Of a stretch of 45,003 nt of DNA, positions 20,721 through 29,478 are shown piece by piece. The DNA comes from an uncultured Clostridia bacterium. Its GTDB lineage: Bacteria > Bacillota > Clostridia > TANB77 > CAG-508. Each line of letters begins with the position of its first letter. The first letter of the stretch is position 1. The notes below the pieces were generated by a model. It saw only the letters and a list, made by a program, of their open reading frames with translations. It was not told the DNA's origin and did no database searches. The stretch is taken from assembly GCA_944393565.1 (NCBI GenBank), contig CALYAM010000009.1, positions 1 through 45,003 of the forward strand, given 5' to 3'. The position numbers and the translations under genes were made by a program.

Positions 20721-20756
20721 AAAAAGCAACAAAGAGTATTGCCTTTGTTGCTTTTT
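20721..20756 (-). terminator. Terminator of the DUF1540 gene
   Basis: AAAAAGCAACAAAG (20721-20734) pairs with CTTTGTTGCTTTTT (20743-20756) around an 8-nt loop; T-runs on both strands. Confidence 0.7.
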
Positions 20757-20772
20757 AAGATGCATTATTAAT

Positions 20773-20937
20773 TTACTTATTATTTTTGTAACTAGAACAC
20801 ATAGATTCATCTGGCATTTGGCTATTACATCCTTGTGAAGGAGTTACTATAATTTGCTTCAACGTACAAGAATTTTCTTGCACATTATTATATTTGCAGC
20901 TTTCTACTGTACAATTTATTTTTTGATTTTCTTGCAT
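20773..20937 (-). CDS. DUF1540-type small cysteine-rich protein
   Basis: 54 aa, too short for a routine ORF cut-off. The spacing INCTVESCKYN...NSCTLKQIIVTP...MCSSY matches the DUF1540 pattern, a four-cysteine putative metal-binding fold common in Clostridia. A strong AAAGGAGGAAATTTAT ribosome site precedes the ATG and a terminator follows the stop. Function unknown. Confidence 0.8.
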   Translation of the reverse strand: MQENQKINCTVESCKYNNVQENSCTLKQIIVTPSQGCNSQMPDESMCSSYKNNK

Positions 20938-21096
20938 ATAAATTTCCTCCTTTTATAATTCTGTAACTTTATTGTATGTAATTTTTTAAAAACTACAATT
21001 AAAAACAAAAGGAAATTTTTTCTTTTGTTTTTTATAATAATATTATTTTTTTCCAGCTGTTATAATTTTAAAAAATATTTACTAGTGATTAATAGC

Positions 21097-21486
21097 TTAT
21101 TTTTTAATTTTCCTCTTTATCTTAGAATCTGATATTTGTAATGCATCAATACTTCTTAAGATTTCCGAAATGCTCCTTCTTATCTCCATAGGATATGTAA
21201 AAATAAGTCTTACAGTTTGTTCTGGATCAATTATAAACACATTTCGCAAAGTTTCTGAATTATTAACAATGTTCGATATCATTCCATATTCTCTAGCAAT
21301 TTTGCTATTTCTGTCTGCAATAATTGGAAATGGAACACTAACACCTGTTTTGCAATAAATATCATATAGCCATGCTAAATGAGATGCATTACTATCAACA
21401 CTAATCCCTATCAAACAAGTATTCCTTTCTTCAAAATAATTATTTGCCATTGAAAAAGAAATTATTTCTGTAGTACATACGGGGGT
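21097..21486 (-). pseudogene. Peroxiredoxin, C-terminal part (gene split by an 8.1-kb insertion)
   Basis: Begins at the active-site codons TPVCTTE, with the peroxidatic Cys, and continues through GISVDSNASHLAWLYDI, PFPIIADRNSKIAREYG and VFIIDPEQTVRLIF, typical of the 1-Cys/Prx6-like AhpC-TSA family. The missing N-terminal 50 residues are at 29619-29774, ending ...SYPGDFTPL. The two parts meet within the same codons, so one gene was cut. A chimeric start in the inserted DNA (ATG at 21528) makes a short 143-aa frame that would lack the first half of the fold. Likely non-functional unless the insert is excised. Confidence 0.85.
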
Positions 21487-21530
21487 GAAATCTTTAAATG
21501 TGGGGATAGTTAAATTTTTAGAAGTCACAC
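21470..21530. other. Left recombination junction (attL-like), core GGGGGT at 21481-21486
   Basis: Peroxiredoxin sequence (CTGTAGTACATAC) is on the left of the core and insert sequence (GAAATCTTTAAATGTGGGG) on the right. The same core occurs at the right end of the insert (29625-29630) and, as GGGGT, at 24247-24251. Confidence 0.7.
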
Positions 21531-21570
21531 TTTTGCAAATATTTTTTTAAATCTTATATATCTACGTGTT

Positions 21571-21696
21571 TTAATTTATATCAATTTTAGTAATATCTAG
21601 TTCCTTAGAAGTCGGAGTGAATATTTCATAATTTTTCAATTCTTCTGTAACAGCTTTACCTAATAGTCCTCTCGCACCAATAATTAATATTTTCAT
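21571..21696 (-). pseudogene. N-terminal fragment of a RmlD/epimerase-like protein (41 aa)
   Basis: MKILIIGARGLLGKAV is the dinucleotide-binding start of dTDP-4-dehydrorhamnose reductases and related SDR enzymes (G-x-x-G-x-x-G), and ELDITK is the next conserved element. The frame then stops, 85 bp from the left junction of the insert. It overlaps the HelD-like stop codon as ATGA, so the pair was once translationally coupled. It looks truncated by the event that made the insert's left end. Confidence 0.6.
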
Positions 21697-23870
21697 ACTT
21701 GCACCTCTTGTTGCAATGGTTTAACAATATTATTATTGTAGAGTATATTTAGTTCATGTAAAGGTCTAGTCATTGCCACATATAACAATTTCATATCAAT
21801 TGCTTTACTAGAATTATATTCACATTCTGAAGCATCAGCAACAACTACACCATCAAATTCTAAGCCTTTTGCCAAATAACTAGTAATAGTACATATTCCT
21901 CCATTATATTGTGTATCGGAATCAGTTATATTATTGATAACTAAACTTTCATTTTTTAATTTATTATTAATTGATGTTGCTTCCTCTTCATTTTTACATA
22001 TTATAGCAACTGTTTTATATTCTTTTTCATTATATTGTTTTAATATATCTTTTATTGTATTAATTTGTTCATCTGAAGTATTATATTTAATATAATTTAC
22101 ATTCTTTCCATGTCTTATAACTGGTTTTGCAGTGTTTAAATTTATGTGATTTGTTATGTTATTAGCCGAATTCATTATTTCTGTTGTTGTTCTATAACTT
22201 TTTAAAAGATATTTCATTTCACATTTATCATTAAAAGTATTGCTGGCTACACTATTCCAATTTTCTATTCCCCTATATTGGTATATTGATTGTGCTAAAT
22301 CTCCAAATATACTAAATGTTGCATTTTTTAGCAAATATTTTAATGCATAAAAGCTGAAATCGCCAAAGTCTTGTGCTTCATCTATTGCAACTTGTCTATA
22401 CTGGTCATATTGTTCTATTCCTAATATTTTACTTTTTAGATATATTAATGCACTTAAGTCTTCAAACTCTACATTTCTATTTTTTATATTTGAAATATTT
22501 TTCTGTACTTTTTCCTTTATGTTATCAAAAAAATCAAAACTTATATATTTTTTTATATTATTAAGAAATGTTATATATACATTTAAAATGCTAGGAATTA
22601 GGCTACTAAAATATTTCTTTACATATTTTTTGCAACCATTCTTTAATTCTCTTTCTATGAAACTTAGTTTTTCTAATTCATTTTTATTAATTTCTTTAGA
22701 AACTATATTAATATTTTTTTGATATTGTTCTTTAACCTTAGCCATTATTACATCATAATTATCTTCTATATATTTTGATAACATTAAATTAGTTCTATTT
22801 AATTTTGTCTTTATATTGTCATAATTACTCAATTTTTCAATTGAAAAGTATATGTTTTTTATTACATTACTAGTTATTACTTCATATCCCTTAATCTCAA
22901 TACCTTTTTCTGGAATTATGTTTTCTTTCATTTCTTTTATGAATTTATCTATTGCTTCTTTAAATTTCATTGAAACTTTAAATTTTTCATATTTTAATAG
23001 ATTTTCATTTACAATAGATTGAATTAATTTTTTATCCTCATCAATTAACTTAATATTTTCATTTAAAAACTCTGCACAAAGTTCTTCATAAGTTAATTGT
23101 TTTACATTTTCAACATCCAAATCTGGTAATACTCCAGAAATATAATTAACAAAAAATTTATTTGGTCCAATCACTAGGTATTGATTTGGCTTTATACTGT
23201 CGCGATAGTTATATACTAAATAAGCTATTCTATGTAAAGCCACTGTTGTTTTTCCACTTCCTGCAACTCCTTGTATAATTATATTTTCATTCAAAGGCTC
23301 TCGTATAATAGCATTTTGTTCTTGTTGAATCGTAGAAACAATATTTTTTAATCTATTATCTGCACTAGCACCTAAATATGGTTTTAATAATTCATCATTC
23401 GAAACAGTATCAACATCTTGATAGCTTTTTAATTCTCTATTTTCAATATCATACTGTCTTTTTATTAATAGTTCCCCTGTGCATATTCCTTCTGGTGCTT
23501 TATAAGATGCTCTACCAATATTGCTATCATAATACATTGAAGAAACAGGTGCTCTCCAATCAATAGTAATATTATTATTGTCTTCATCCATAACTCCAAC
23601 TTTACCGATATATAATTGTTCTGTTTTTGTTTCTCCATCTCTAGCAAAATCTAATCTTGCAAAATAAGGCTTATCTACACTTTTTTCCATAAGCCTTAAT
23701 TTTTCAGAATACATTTCGATAGAATTTTTTATCATAGCCTCATTATTCATATATATTCTAGGTATAGCATCAATTCTTTGATTATAATATTCCATAACAT
23801 CTTCATATTTTTCTATAATATTTTTTAAATTTTCTTTTTCTTTTTGAAATTCAATATTATCCATATTCAT
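21693..23870 (-). CDS. HelD-like UvrD/Rep-superfamily helicase
   Basis: 725 aa. Walker A GVAGSGKTTVALHR lies near residue 205, after an N-terminal domain with the HelD-type coiled coil and RAPVSSMYYD element. Further motifs are VAIDEAQDFG (Walker B), FGDLAQSIYQYRG, and the C-terminal LLYVAMTRPLHEL. In Gram-positives HelD removes stalled RNA polymerase from DNA, and some relatives give rifamycin tolerance. It lies inside the insert that splits the peroxiredoxin gene. RNA-polymerase recycling is inferred from the family only. Confidence 0.85.
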   Translation of the reverse strand: MNMDNIEFQKEKENLKNIIEKYEDVMEYYNQRIDAIPRIYMNNEAMIKNSIEMYSEKLRLMEKSVDKPYFARLDFARDGETKTEQLYIGKVGVMDEDNNNITIDWRAPVSSMYYDSNIGRASYKAPEGICTGELLIKRQYDIENRELKSYQDVDTVSNDELLKPYLGASADNRLKNIVSTIQQEQNAIIREPLNENIIIQGVAGSGKTTVALHRIAYLVYNYRDSIKPNQYLVIGPNKFFVNYISGVLPDLDVENVKQLTYEELCAEFLNENIKLIDEDKKLIQSIVNENLLKYEKFKVSMKFKEAIDKFIKEMKENIIPEKGIEIKGYEVITSNVIKNIYFSIEKLSNYDNIKTKLNRTNLMLSKYIEDNYDVIMAKVKEQYQKNINIVSKEINKNELEKLSFIERELKNGCKKYVKKYFSSLIPSILNVYITFLNNIKKYISFDFFDNIKEKVQKNISNIKNRNVEFEDLSALIYLKSKILGIEQYDQYRQVAIDEAQDFGDFSFYALKYLLKNATFSIFGDLAQSIYQYRGIENWNSVASNTFNDKCEMKYLLKSYRTTTEIMNSANNITNHINLNTAKPVIRHGKNVNYIKYNTSDEQINTIKDILKQYNEKEYKTVAIICKNEEEATSINNKLKNESLVINNITDSDTQYNGGICTITSYLAKGLEFDGVVVADASECEYNSSKAIDMKLLYVAMTRPLHELNILYNNNIVKPLQQEVQV

Positions 23871-24295
23871 CTCCTAATCAATGATTTTCAGTCAAACATT
23901 ATATCATTATATTGTTTTCAATTCAGCTATTATCTTTCCTCATGTTCTCCTTTATAAATTGCAATAATAAGTGTCGCACTTTTTGCAAAAAAAATTACAA
24001 ATAATTTTACAATGCTATTTTGCCATTTTTAAACTTGATTTAAAACCAAACATTGGTCTTAAATTGAACATAATTTATACCACCTTTCAATACTGATTTT
24101 ACTTTAATATAGACTATTTTACAAAGGTACAAATAAAAAAGAACAAATTATTTTTAAGTAATTCGTTTCTTTTTATCATTATTAAATCTTCTGCAGTTCC
24201 TTGGTATACCTAATTTTGTTGATTGTTTCTAACATTAGGATTATACGGGGTAAAATCTTTAAATGTGGAGATAGTTATATTAATTTTTCAATATT
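23871..24295. other. Non-coding gap holding a third junction-like site (24241-24275)
   Basis: The sequence TACGGGGTAAAATCTTTAAA then TGTGGAGATAGTTA matches the left junction (TACGGGGGTGAAATCTTTAA then ATGTGGGGATAGTTA) almost base for base over about 35 bp. Left of it the sequence is different from the peroxiredoxin flank. It suggests a second attachment site inside the insert. The remainder of the gap shows no gene. Confidence 0.55.
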
Positions 24296-25603
24296 TTATA
24301 TAAAATCATTAATAAATTCTATTAAAAATAACGGAATGTTTAAGATCTTTCCGTCTCTAGCCAAGTTGTTCATAGAAAATCTTATTGATAATTCATTATT
24401 ATTTTTTTCATTATATCTTGTTAAACTAATATTATTAGTTGCTTTATTTGCTTTTACTTCTATAGGAATGATTTTGTTTTTAAACTGAATAATAAAATCA
24501 ATCTCATGCCTATCAAATGTATAATAATTTGGAATCATATTAAATGTACTGCATAACATATTTAGTACGAAATTCTCCGTAAATGCCCCTTTAAATTCTT
24601 CAAATAGTTTATCTCCTTCAACCACAATTCTACTATCTAAATTAGCCATTTTTCTAAGTAAACCTACATCATTTATATAAATTTTAAATGCACTTAAATC
24701 ATTGTATGCTTTTAGCGGAAAATCTGTTTTGGTTAAATTATATACTTTATAAGCTAAATTAGCATCATTTAACCAATTTAAAGCTGATTCATATTCTCTT
24801 GCTCTTGCACCTTCTTTAATTGTTTGATAAAGAAACTTTTTATTTTCTTTTGCAAGTTGTGAAGGTATATTGTTCCAAATTAAAGAAATTTTGTTTGCTT
24901 CATTGTTACTAGTATGTTTTGAAAAATCACTTTCATAAGCCTTTATAATATTTTCCTGGACAATATTTACTAGTTCAATATTTTTTTCTTCCGTCCACAC
25001 TTTTACTGCTTCTGGCATACCACCAATTATGAAGTAAGCTTTTAGCTTTTCTTCTAGTTGATTAAAAAATATATCTGGAATTAATTCTACTTTTTCTATG
25101 TTTTTCATATATTCAACTAAATTTTCACAATTATCTGCAATTAAAAATTCAGTAAATGTCATTGGATACATATTTAAAAAATCAACCTTACCAACAGGAA
25201 AAGATGTATGTGACAATCTTATTCCTAATAAGCTACCTGCACAAGCAATATGATATTCATTTGCTTCTTCTTGAAAATATTTTAAACTATTTAATGCATT
25301 TGGACATTCTTGAATTTCATCAAAAACTATTAGTGTTTTTCTAGGAATTATAGCTTTTCCATATATAAATGACAATTGTTCTAAAATCCTTTTTGGGTCT
25401 TTTGTATTACTAAATAAGTTATATAAGTCTTCATCATGATCGAAGTTAAAGTATGCCACTCCCTCATAATTTTCTTTGCCAAATTGTTTTAAAATATATG
25501 TTTTCCCAATTTGTCTTGCACCTTTTAAAATTAGAGGTTTCCTATACTTGCTGTCTTTCCATTTTACTAATTCTTCTAAAATAAACCTTTTCAAAACAAT
25601 CAT
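24296..25603 (-). CDS. AAA ATPase with C-terminal DUF4143 domain
   Basis: 435 aa. P-loop GARQIGKTYIL (near 28-38), Walker B LIVFDEIQECP (near 92) and the DUF4143 region with YYTFDRHEIDFIIQ and IPIEVKANK, which has the spacing of a PD-(D/E)XK nuclease fold. This family is abundant in Clostridia and gut anaerobes, often near mobile DNA; the function is not established. Start ATG at 25603; an in-frame alternative is four codons in. It lies next to the serine recombinase inside the insert and resembles the partial protein at 1-298. Confidence 0.85.
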   Translation of the reverse strand: MIVLKRFILEELVKWKDSKYRKPLILKGARQIGKTYILKQFGKENYEGVAYFNFDHDEDLYNLFSNTKDPKRILEQLSFIYGKAIIPRKTLIVFDEIQECPNALNSLKYFQEEANEYHIACAGSLLGIRLSHTSFPVGKVDFLNMYPMTFTEFLIADNCENLVEYMKNIEKVELIPDIFFNQLEEKLKAYFIIGGMPEAVKVWTEEKNIELVNIVQENIIKAYESDFSKHTSNNEANKISLIWNNIPSQLAKENKKFLYQTIKEGARAREYESALNWLNDANLAYKVYNLTKTDFPLKAYNDLSAFKIYINDVGLLRKMANLDSRIVVEGDKLFEEFKGAFTENFVLNMLCSTFNMIPNYYTFDRHEIDFIIQFKNKIIPIEVKANKATNNISLTRYNEKNNNELSIRFSMNNLARDGKILNIPLFLIEFINDFI

Positions 25604-25644
25604 CTCCTATAACTAGTATATGTTACCTTGTACTAATTATACAT

Positions 25645-25800
25645 CTAAAATCACATTTTTGCAAATATATTTAAGTGTTTTTTCACATTTTTGTAAGTGT
25701 TTTTATGATATTTGTCACATTTTTGCAACTATTTTCACAAACAAAGCATATTTTTTTCTACACTTTTTCAAAGAACATTTTGACATTTTTTCCGAAAGAC
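25645..25800. repeat. Cluster of CACATTTTTGCAA-like direct repeats
   Basis: TCACATTTTTGCAAATA, TCACATTTTTGTAAGTG, TCACATTTTTGCAACTA and TGACATTTTTTCCG follow one another at about 30-60 bp spacing just beyond the 3' end of the recombinase gene. A related TCACACTTTTGCAAATA lies near the left junction (about 21526-21542). They could be binding sites for an element-encoded protein. Confidence 0.45.
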
Positions 25801-25829
25801 TTTTTGGTAACATCACATATTTTTTTAGT

Positions 25830-27407
25830 TTATATTAATTTTTCAGCATCTACTTTTAAATCAAATTTTACGGTTTTATCACTATAAATCCATATAGTGT
25901 CAATTATATTTTCTAAAACATATCTGCTAGGCACTTCAGCTGATATAATTCCATCAAAGTATTCCATTGCATTTTTTAGCTTTTTTATTTCTTCTTTTGA
26001 AATTTCTAGTTCTAATTTATTTAGAATTTCTTGCAATTTTTCTATTTTATTTGACTTTTCTAGTTCTAATTCTTTATATGATTTTTCTATCATCTGCATT
26101 TGTTTCTCATTGTTATTTGCTGCTAAATCTTTTATTTTTTGATTTAATAATACTTTGTACTCTGCTTTTAATGTTTCAATTTCAAATTTAATTTTTTCTT
26201 TATTGGTTTGCTCTTTATTAGCTTTAACCTCAATTTCTATGTTATTTATCTCATCTTGATATTTTTCTTTAGTAAATTTTAGAAATTCTTTTAGATGAAT
26301 GATTATATCGCTTTCCTTTATTTCATGGCATTTGCATCTTGCTTTTCCATATGTTCTATATTGTGAACATTCATATCCTTTTTGATTTTGTTTTCTATTC
26401 ATTGTAATTCCACTTGCTCCAAAGCCACAATCACCACATCTAATTAATCCAGAAAAAGCATAATTTCTTTTTCTAGTTCCTGATGTAGATTTTGACTTTG
26501 CTTTTCTTTTTCGTATATTTTGTGCCATTTCAAAAGTTTCTTTTGAAATAATTGCTTCATGATGATTTTCAAACACAAAATGTTCTTCCTCTGGAAGTTT
26601 TATGGCTCTACCTCTTATAGAAATTGTTTTCTTTTTATGAGTTCTTAAAGCACCTGTATATACATCATTGTTTAAAATATTACTTATCATATATGTAGAC
26701 CATAGCTTCTGTACTGGATGTTTATAGATTCTTCCTCTTTCTAAATGTTTTTGCTTATAATATACTGATGGAGTTGGATAATTATATTTACTATTTAAAA
26801 TATCACAAATTTTCTTTCTACCTAATCCGTCTTCAACATACAATTTGTATATTAGTTTTATAACTGGTCTAATTTCTTCATCTACATATAGTTTTGTAAT
26901 ATCTTCTTTATCTTTTACATAACCATAATAATTCCCCATTACTAATCTTCCAGTTTTCTGTTTAGAATACATATGATCTCTTGTTTTTTTTGAACAGTCT
27001 TTTACATATCTTTCATTAAACCAAGTTGTAATTCCAATTGTATCATCTCTATCATTTAAAACATCATAAGTTCCTCCCATTTCAGAAACTAAAATTAAGT
27101 TTTTCTGCATATTTTTAAATTCATCAATAAGTACCAAAACTTTTCCATTGTTTCTTCCTATTCTTGATAAGTCTTTTGCTATAACTACATCAATTTTTCC
27201 TCCCTTTACTTTTTCTAACATCTTTGTGAATTCAGGTCTATTAAAGGTATATCCCGAAACATTGTCATCTATGTAGAAGTCTTTATCTTCGATAATCCAA
27301 TTACGAGTAGAAGCATAATCTTTAATAATTCTTTTTTGTTCTTCTATACTTGAGTAATTTTCTTTATCTTCATCTCTAGACAACCTACAATATCCTACAA
27401 CTGTCAT
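25830..27407 (-). CDS. Large serine recombinase
   Basis: 525 aa from the ATG at 27407, which follows AAAGGAGGCAAA; an upstream in-frame start adds 26 unrelated residues. The N-terminal resolvase domain has VGYCRLSRDEDKENYSS with the catalytic serine, IDDNVSGYTFNRPEF, and DLSRIGRNN. The recombinase domain follows (GLGRKKICDILN), then a zinc ribbon (CGDCGFG ... CSQYRTYGKARCKC) and a long C-terminal coiled coil. Such enzymes integrate and excise phages and mobilisable elements at attB/attP pairs. It is the obvious agent of the insertion in the peroxiredoxin gene. Confidence 0.93.
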   Translation of the reverse strand: MTVVGYCRLSRDEDKENYSSIEEQKRIIKDYASTRNWIIEDKDFYIDDNVSGYTFNRPEFTKMLEKVKGGKIDVVIAKDLSRIGRNNGKVLVLIDEFKNMQKNLILVSEMGGTYDVLNDRDDTIGITTWFNERYVKDCSKKTRDHMYSKQKTGRLVMGNYYGYVKDKEDITKLYVDEEIRPVIKLIYKLYVEDGLGRKKICDILNSKYNYPTPSVYYKQKHLERGRIYKHPVQKLWSTYMISNILNNDVYTGALRTHKKKTISIRGRAIKLPEEEHFVFENHHEAIISKETFEMAQNIRKRKAKSKSTSGTRKRNYAFSGLIRCGDCGFGASGITMNRKQNQKGYECSQYRTYGKARCKCHEIKESDIIIHLKEFLKFTKEKYQDEINNIEIEVKANKEQTNKEKIKFEIETLKAEYKVLLNQKIKDLAANNNEKQMQMIEKSYKELELEKSNKIEKLQEILNKLELEISKEEIKKLKNAMEYFDGIISAEVPSRYVLENIIDTIWIYSDKTVKFDLKVDAEKLI

Positions 27408-27444
27408 TTTGCCTCCTTTTGCCTGATATTGCTCTTGGTCTATG

Positions 27445-27660
27445 TTAGCATACATTGTCCGATATTTCCACTTGTTTTGTAACAATTTTATTAAGAACTT
27501 CGGGATAATTCTCTTTTCCAGTTACAAATATACCTACCTTGTACTTTTGTTTCTTATATTTCTCAATTAGTTCTTTTGTTTCTTGCTTTTCTAATTCTTC
27601 CTCTGTCAAATAAATTTGTATATAATTATATCTTTGAACTTTCGAAATTTTATATTGCAT
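27445..27660 (-). CDS. Small protein upstream of the recombinase (71 aa)
   Basis: 71 aa, helical and charged, with IQIYLTEEELEKQETKELIE and KYKVGIFVTGKENYPEV. It ends 37 bp before the recombinase start and reads in the same direction, so the two are probably co-transcribed. Similar short frames often precede serine recombinases on clostridial elements, but I cannot assign a function. Confidence 0.6.
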   Translation of the reverse strand: MQYKISKVQRYNYIQIYLTEEELEKQETKELIEKYKKQKYKVGIFVTGKENYPEVLNKIVTKQVEISDNVC

Positions 27661-27978
27661 TACTCTTAGACTCCTTCATAACATTTCTAATAAATGTTAT
27701 TCATAATAAAGCTTGTCTTAGACATCTTGATTATGAAAAGTCCAAGTTGTTATGAAATTTTCTCATTTTTGAGAAAAAAGGGTTAATTTTCTTTAAATCT
27801 AATTTCTTGTCTCAATTTTTCCTAATAATAGTTATAATTTTTTCATTATATGTAGTCTCTTTGATCAATTTTGTATAAAATAATCTTATATTTTTAAAAT
27901 ACGCCTAAATCATTAGACAAAGTTTCTAACATTTTAGGTGTATTTTTTATATTCAATTTAATATAGAATTGTAAGTTG
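27661..27978. other. Non-coding gap with hairpins
   Basis: TTCATAAT...ATTATGAA forms a small inverted repeat near 27700-27738, and a stronger hairpin lies at 27897-27947. Nothing coding is seen. Confidence 0.5.
27897..27947 (-). terminator. Terminator after the 27979-28617 gene
   Basis: AAATACGCCTAAAT and ATTTTAGGTGTATTTTTT pair across about 20 nt, with A/T runs on both sides. Confidence 0.6.
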
Positions 27979-28617
27979 TTATTTTGTTATTTTATTTATT
28001 AGGTACATAAATGTACCTGTATTTGTGTCATCAATTTTTGAATAATTTAACCAATTCATTCTATATATATTATTTAAAACAATTGATTCTTCGCAATTTT
28101 TCTTTGTACCATCACTTGTATTTTTAGCCCAATCTAGTTTACCTGTTTTTTCTGTATTTTCTTCTAAGGAAAATGCTTTATACATGCTGTTTATTCTTAA
28201 AGGTGCTTTTAAATAACTTAATTCATTAGTTATAAAAATAGTGTATCCTTCTTTAAAATTAGAAACCTTATTTTTTATTTTTTCAATTCGTTGAATGTCT
28301 TTTAAATATAAATAACAATTCCTAGCTTTGGCACCATGATTTTTTAAATTAAATATTTCATCATCAGCTTTTTTTGTGCATCCTTTAGTTTTATATTTTA
28401 ATTCTATTGGAATCCATTTATTATCCATAACTACTAATATATCTATATGCATATTTAGATCAAAACTAGGACAATATTCTAATCTAACTTTTGTATTTGA
28501 ATATTCTTTTTTTATAATCCAAGCTATTTCAAATTGAAAATCCATTTCAGATGTAAAAACTTTTCTTTTTTCTTTTAATTTTGACATTATTAGTTCTATA
28601 TTAAAATCCATTGCCAT
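27979..28617 (-). CDS. PD-(D/E)XK-nuclease-like hypothetical protein
   Basis: 212 aa. A candidate catalytic core is visible: Glu near 39 (SEMDFQFEIAW), then HIDILVV (Asp) and IPIELKYK (E-x-K) near residues 57-75, the spacing of restriction-endonuclease-like folds. The C-terminal half has no recognised motif. It is transcribed together with the truncated phosphatase frame just upstream. Whether it is a nuclease for defence, repair or element maintenance cannot be told from the sequence. Confidence 0.55.
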   Translation of the reverse strand: MAMDFNIELIMSKLKEKRKVFTSEMDFQFEIAWIIKKEYSNTKVRLEYCPSFDLNMHIDILVVMDNKWIPIELKYKTKGCTKKADDEIFNLKNHGAKARNCYLYLKDIQRIEKIKNKVSNFKEGYTIFITNELSYLKAPLRINSMYKAFSLEENTEKTGKLDWAKNTSDGTKKNCEESIVLNNIYRMNWLNYSKIDDTNTGTFMYLINKITK

Positions 28618-28639
28618 ATTATATCTCCCCTATAACTTA

Positions 28640-28852
28640 CTATGCTATTTTATTTGTTCTAAAATAACTACTTGACCAAATAACATCAATATCATTTAAT
28701 TCAGTATTTTCGCTTAATTTTTTAGATTGTTCTTCACCATATACGGATAATATTTCTTTTTCATTTATCATTTGAGAGTCTTCATTTGTATTTCTGATTC
28801 CATTCTCATCAATAGTTTCAGCATGTCTAATTAAATAAATTATAGTATCCAT
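28640..28852 (-). pseudogene. Histidine phosphatase (phosphoglycerate mutase-like), truncated
   Basis: About 70 aa. YLIRHAET is the RHG/RHE catalytic motif that forms the phosphohistidine, and LSVYGEEQSKKLSE and IWSSSYFRT follow as in the family. The family is usually about 190-220 aa, and the second half with the other catalytic His is missing; the stop abuts the ribosome site of the next gene. No CGG lies here, so it differs from the recoding cases. Probably a decayed gene, possibly a non-catalytic remnant. Confidence 0.65.
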
Positions 28853-28977
28853 ATTTTGCAACAACTCCACTTCTTATTTTTATAATTTATATTATATCAA
28901 TATAAATTATTTTTTTACAATCGTTACACTAAATTTTTACAATAGCTTCAATTTTAGCATTTCAAATACTTTTTTGC

Positions 28978-29090
28978 AGGATCAGGGAGTCTACTTAGGC
29001 TCCTGATAACAGCTAAAAGCGTGGCTTTTAGCTGAAGACGCTTTTGTTTCAGAGTAGACTATCAGACGACTCTTTTTTTATTGTATAGGA
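28978..29090. ncRNA. Candidate structured RNA, unidentified
   Basis: Clearly more GC-rich than its surroundings. ATCAGG...CCTGAT closes a stem-loop, AGCTAAAAGC-GTG-GCTTTTAGCT is a perfect 10-bp hairpin, and AGTCTAC inside the first loop can pair with GTAGACT 60 nt downstream (pseudoknot-like). On the plus strand AGAGT...ACTCT followed by TTTTTTT could be a terminator competing with that pairing. No known riboswitch consensus was recognised. Strand uncertain. Confidence 0.35.
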
Positions 29091-29154
29091 AAAAATCCAC
29101 TCTTTCTTTGAAATTTCAGTATTTATATCGATTTTTCCGTATATAACAAGGTTA

Positions 29155-29235
29155 GGCTACCTTAGGCTGTCCGAGCAGAGCGGGTGACATGTATTTCGCC
29201 GTTGCTCCAGAAACTAACCCTGCGAAATGCCTTTC
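29155..29235. ncRNA. Second candidate structured RNA segment, unidentified
   Basis: GGTTAG pairs with CTAACC, and GTATTTCGC pairs with GCGAAATGC (one G-U) in an interleaved manner, again suggesting a pseudoknot or alternative folds. GC content is high for this genome. No SRP, tmRNA, RNase P or riboswitch signature was recognised. A stem of two 18-nt arms (29242-29259 with 29281-29298) flanks it. Confidence 0.3.
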
Positions 29236-29241
29236 TTACTA

Positions 29242-29298
29242 AAAAGCAAGCATAAAATGTCTAAATTTTTGATTTTAGTTCATTCTATACTTGCTTTT
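29242..29298 (-). terminator. Hairpin with A/T-run ends
   Basis: AAAAGCAAGCATAAAATG pairs with CATTCTATACTTGCTTTT over 18 positions with two G-U pairs; on the minus strand it follows the relic frame at 29304-29408. Confidence 0.45.
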
Positions 29299-29303
29299 AA
29301 TTC

Positions 29304-29408
29304 TTATTCAATTTCTTCTTTTAAATTGATTCCATCATATAGGCCTGCTAGATAGTATAAATACCAATTTCTTTCTAACCAATTGCTCTGCAATCGATTC
29401 TGTGCCCT
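29304..29408 (-). pseudogene. C-terminal fragment of an unknown protein
   Basis: Thirty-four codons open to a stop, reading NWLERNWYLYYLAGLYDGIN. The Trp/Tyr-rich, non-repetitive composition is unlike the spurious frames in this DNA, so it may be the end of a lost gene. No family recognised. Confidence 0.3.
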
Positions 29409-29478
29409 TTAAATATAAAGTTAGATTAACTTATCGATACTAAAAAATTAAGCAATATCAGGCTTTTTTATATTTTAG

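Noticed and set aside
21097-21528. The 143-aa frame as a complete redox protein
   Set aside because: Its first 13 residues come from inserted DNA, and the first half of the thioredoxin fold is missing; the true N-terminus is at 29619-29774.
25645-25800. CRISPR array
   Set aside because: Repeats are short, irregularly spaced and imperfect, and no cas genes are near.
28640-28852. The truncated histidine phosphatase as a ninth CGG case
   Set aside because: No CGG lies in or near the end of the frame, and no continuation is found in another frame before the next gene's ribosome site.
28978-29235. tmRNA, SRP RNA or RNase P RNA in the structured segment
   Set aside because: The conserved strings of these RNAs (for example GGTCCGGAAGGAAGCAGC of SRP RNA, or the RNase P GAGGAAAGTCC) are absent on both strands.
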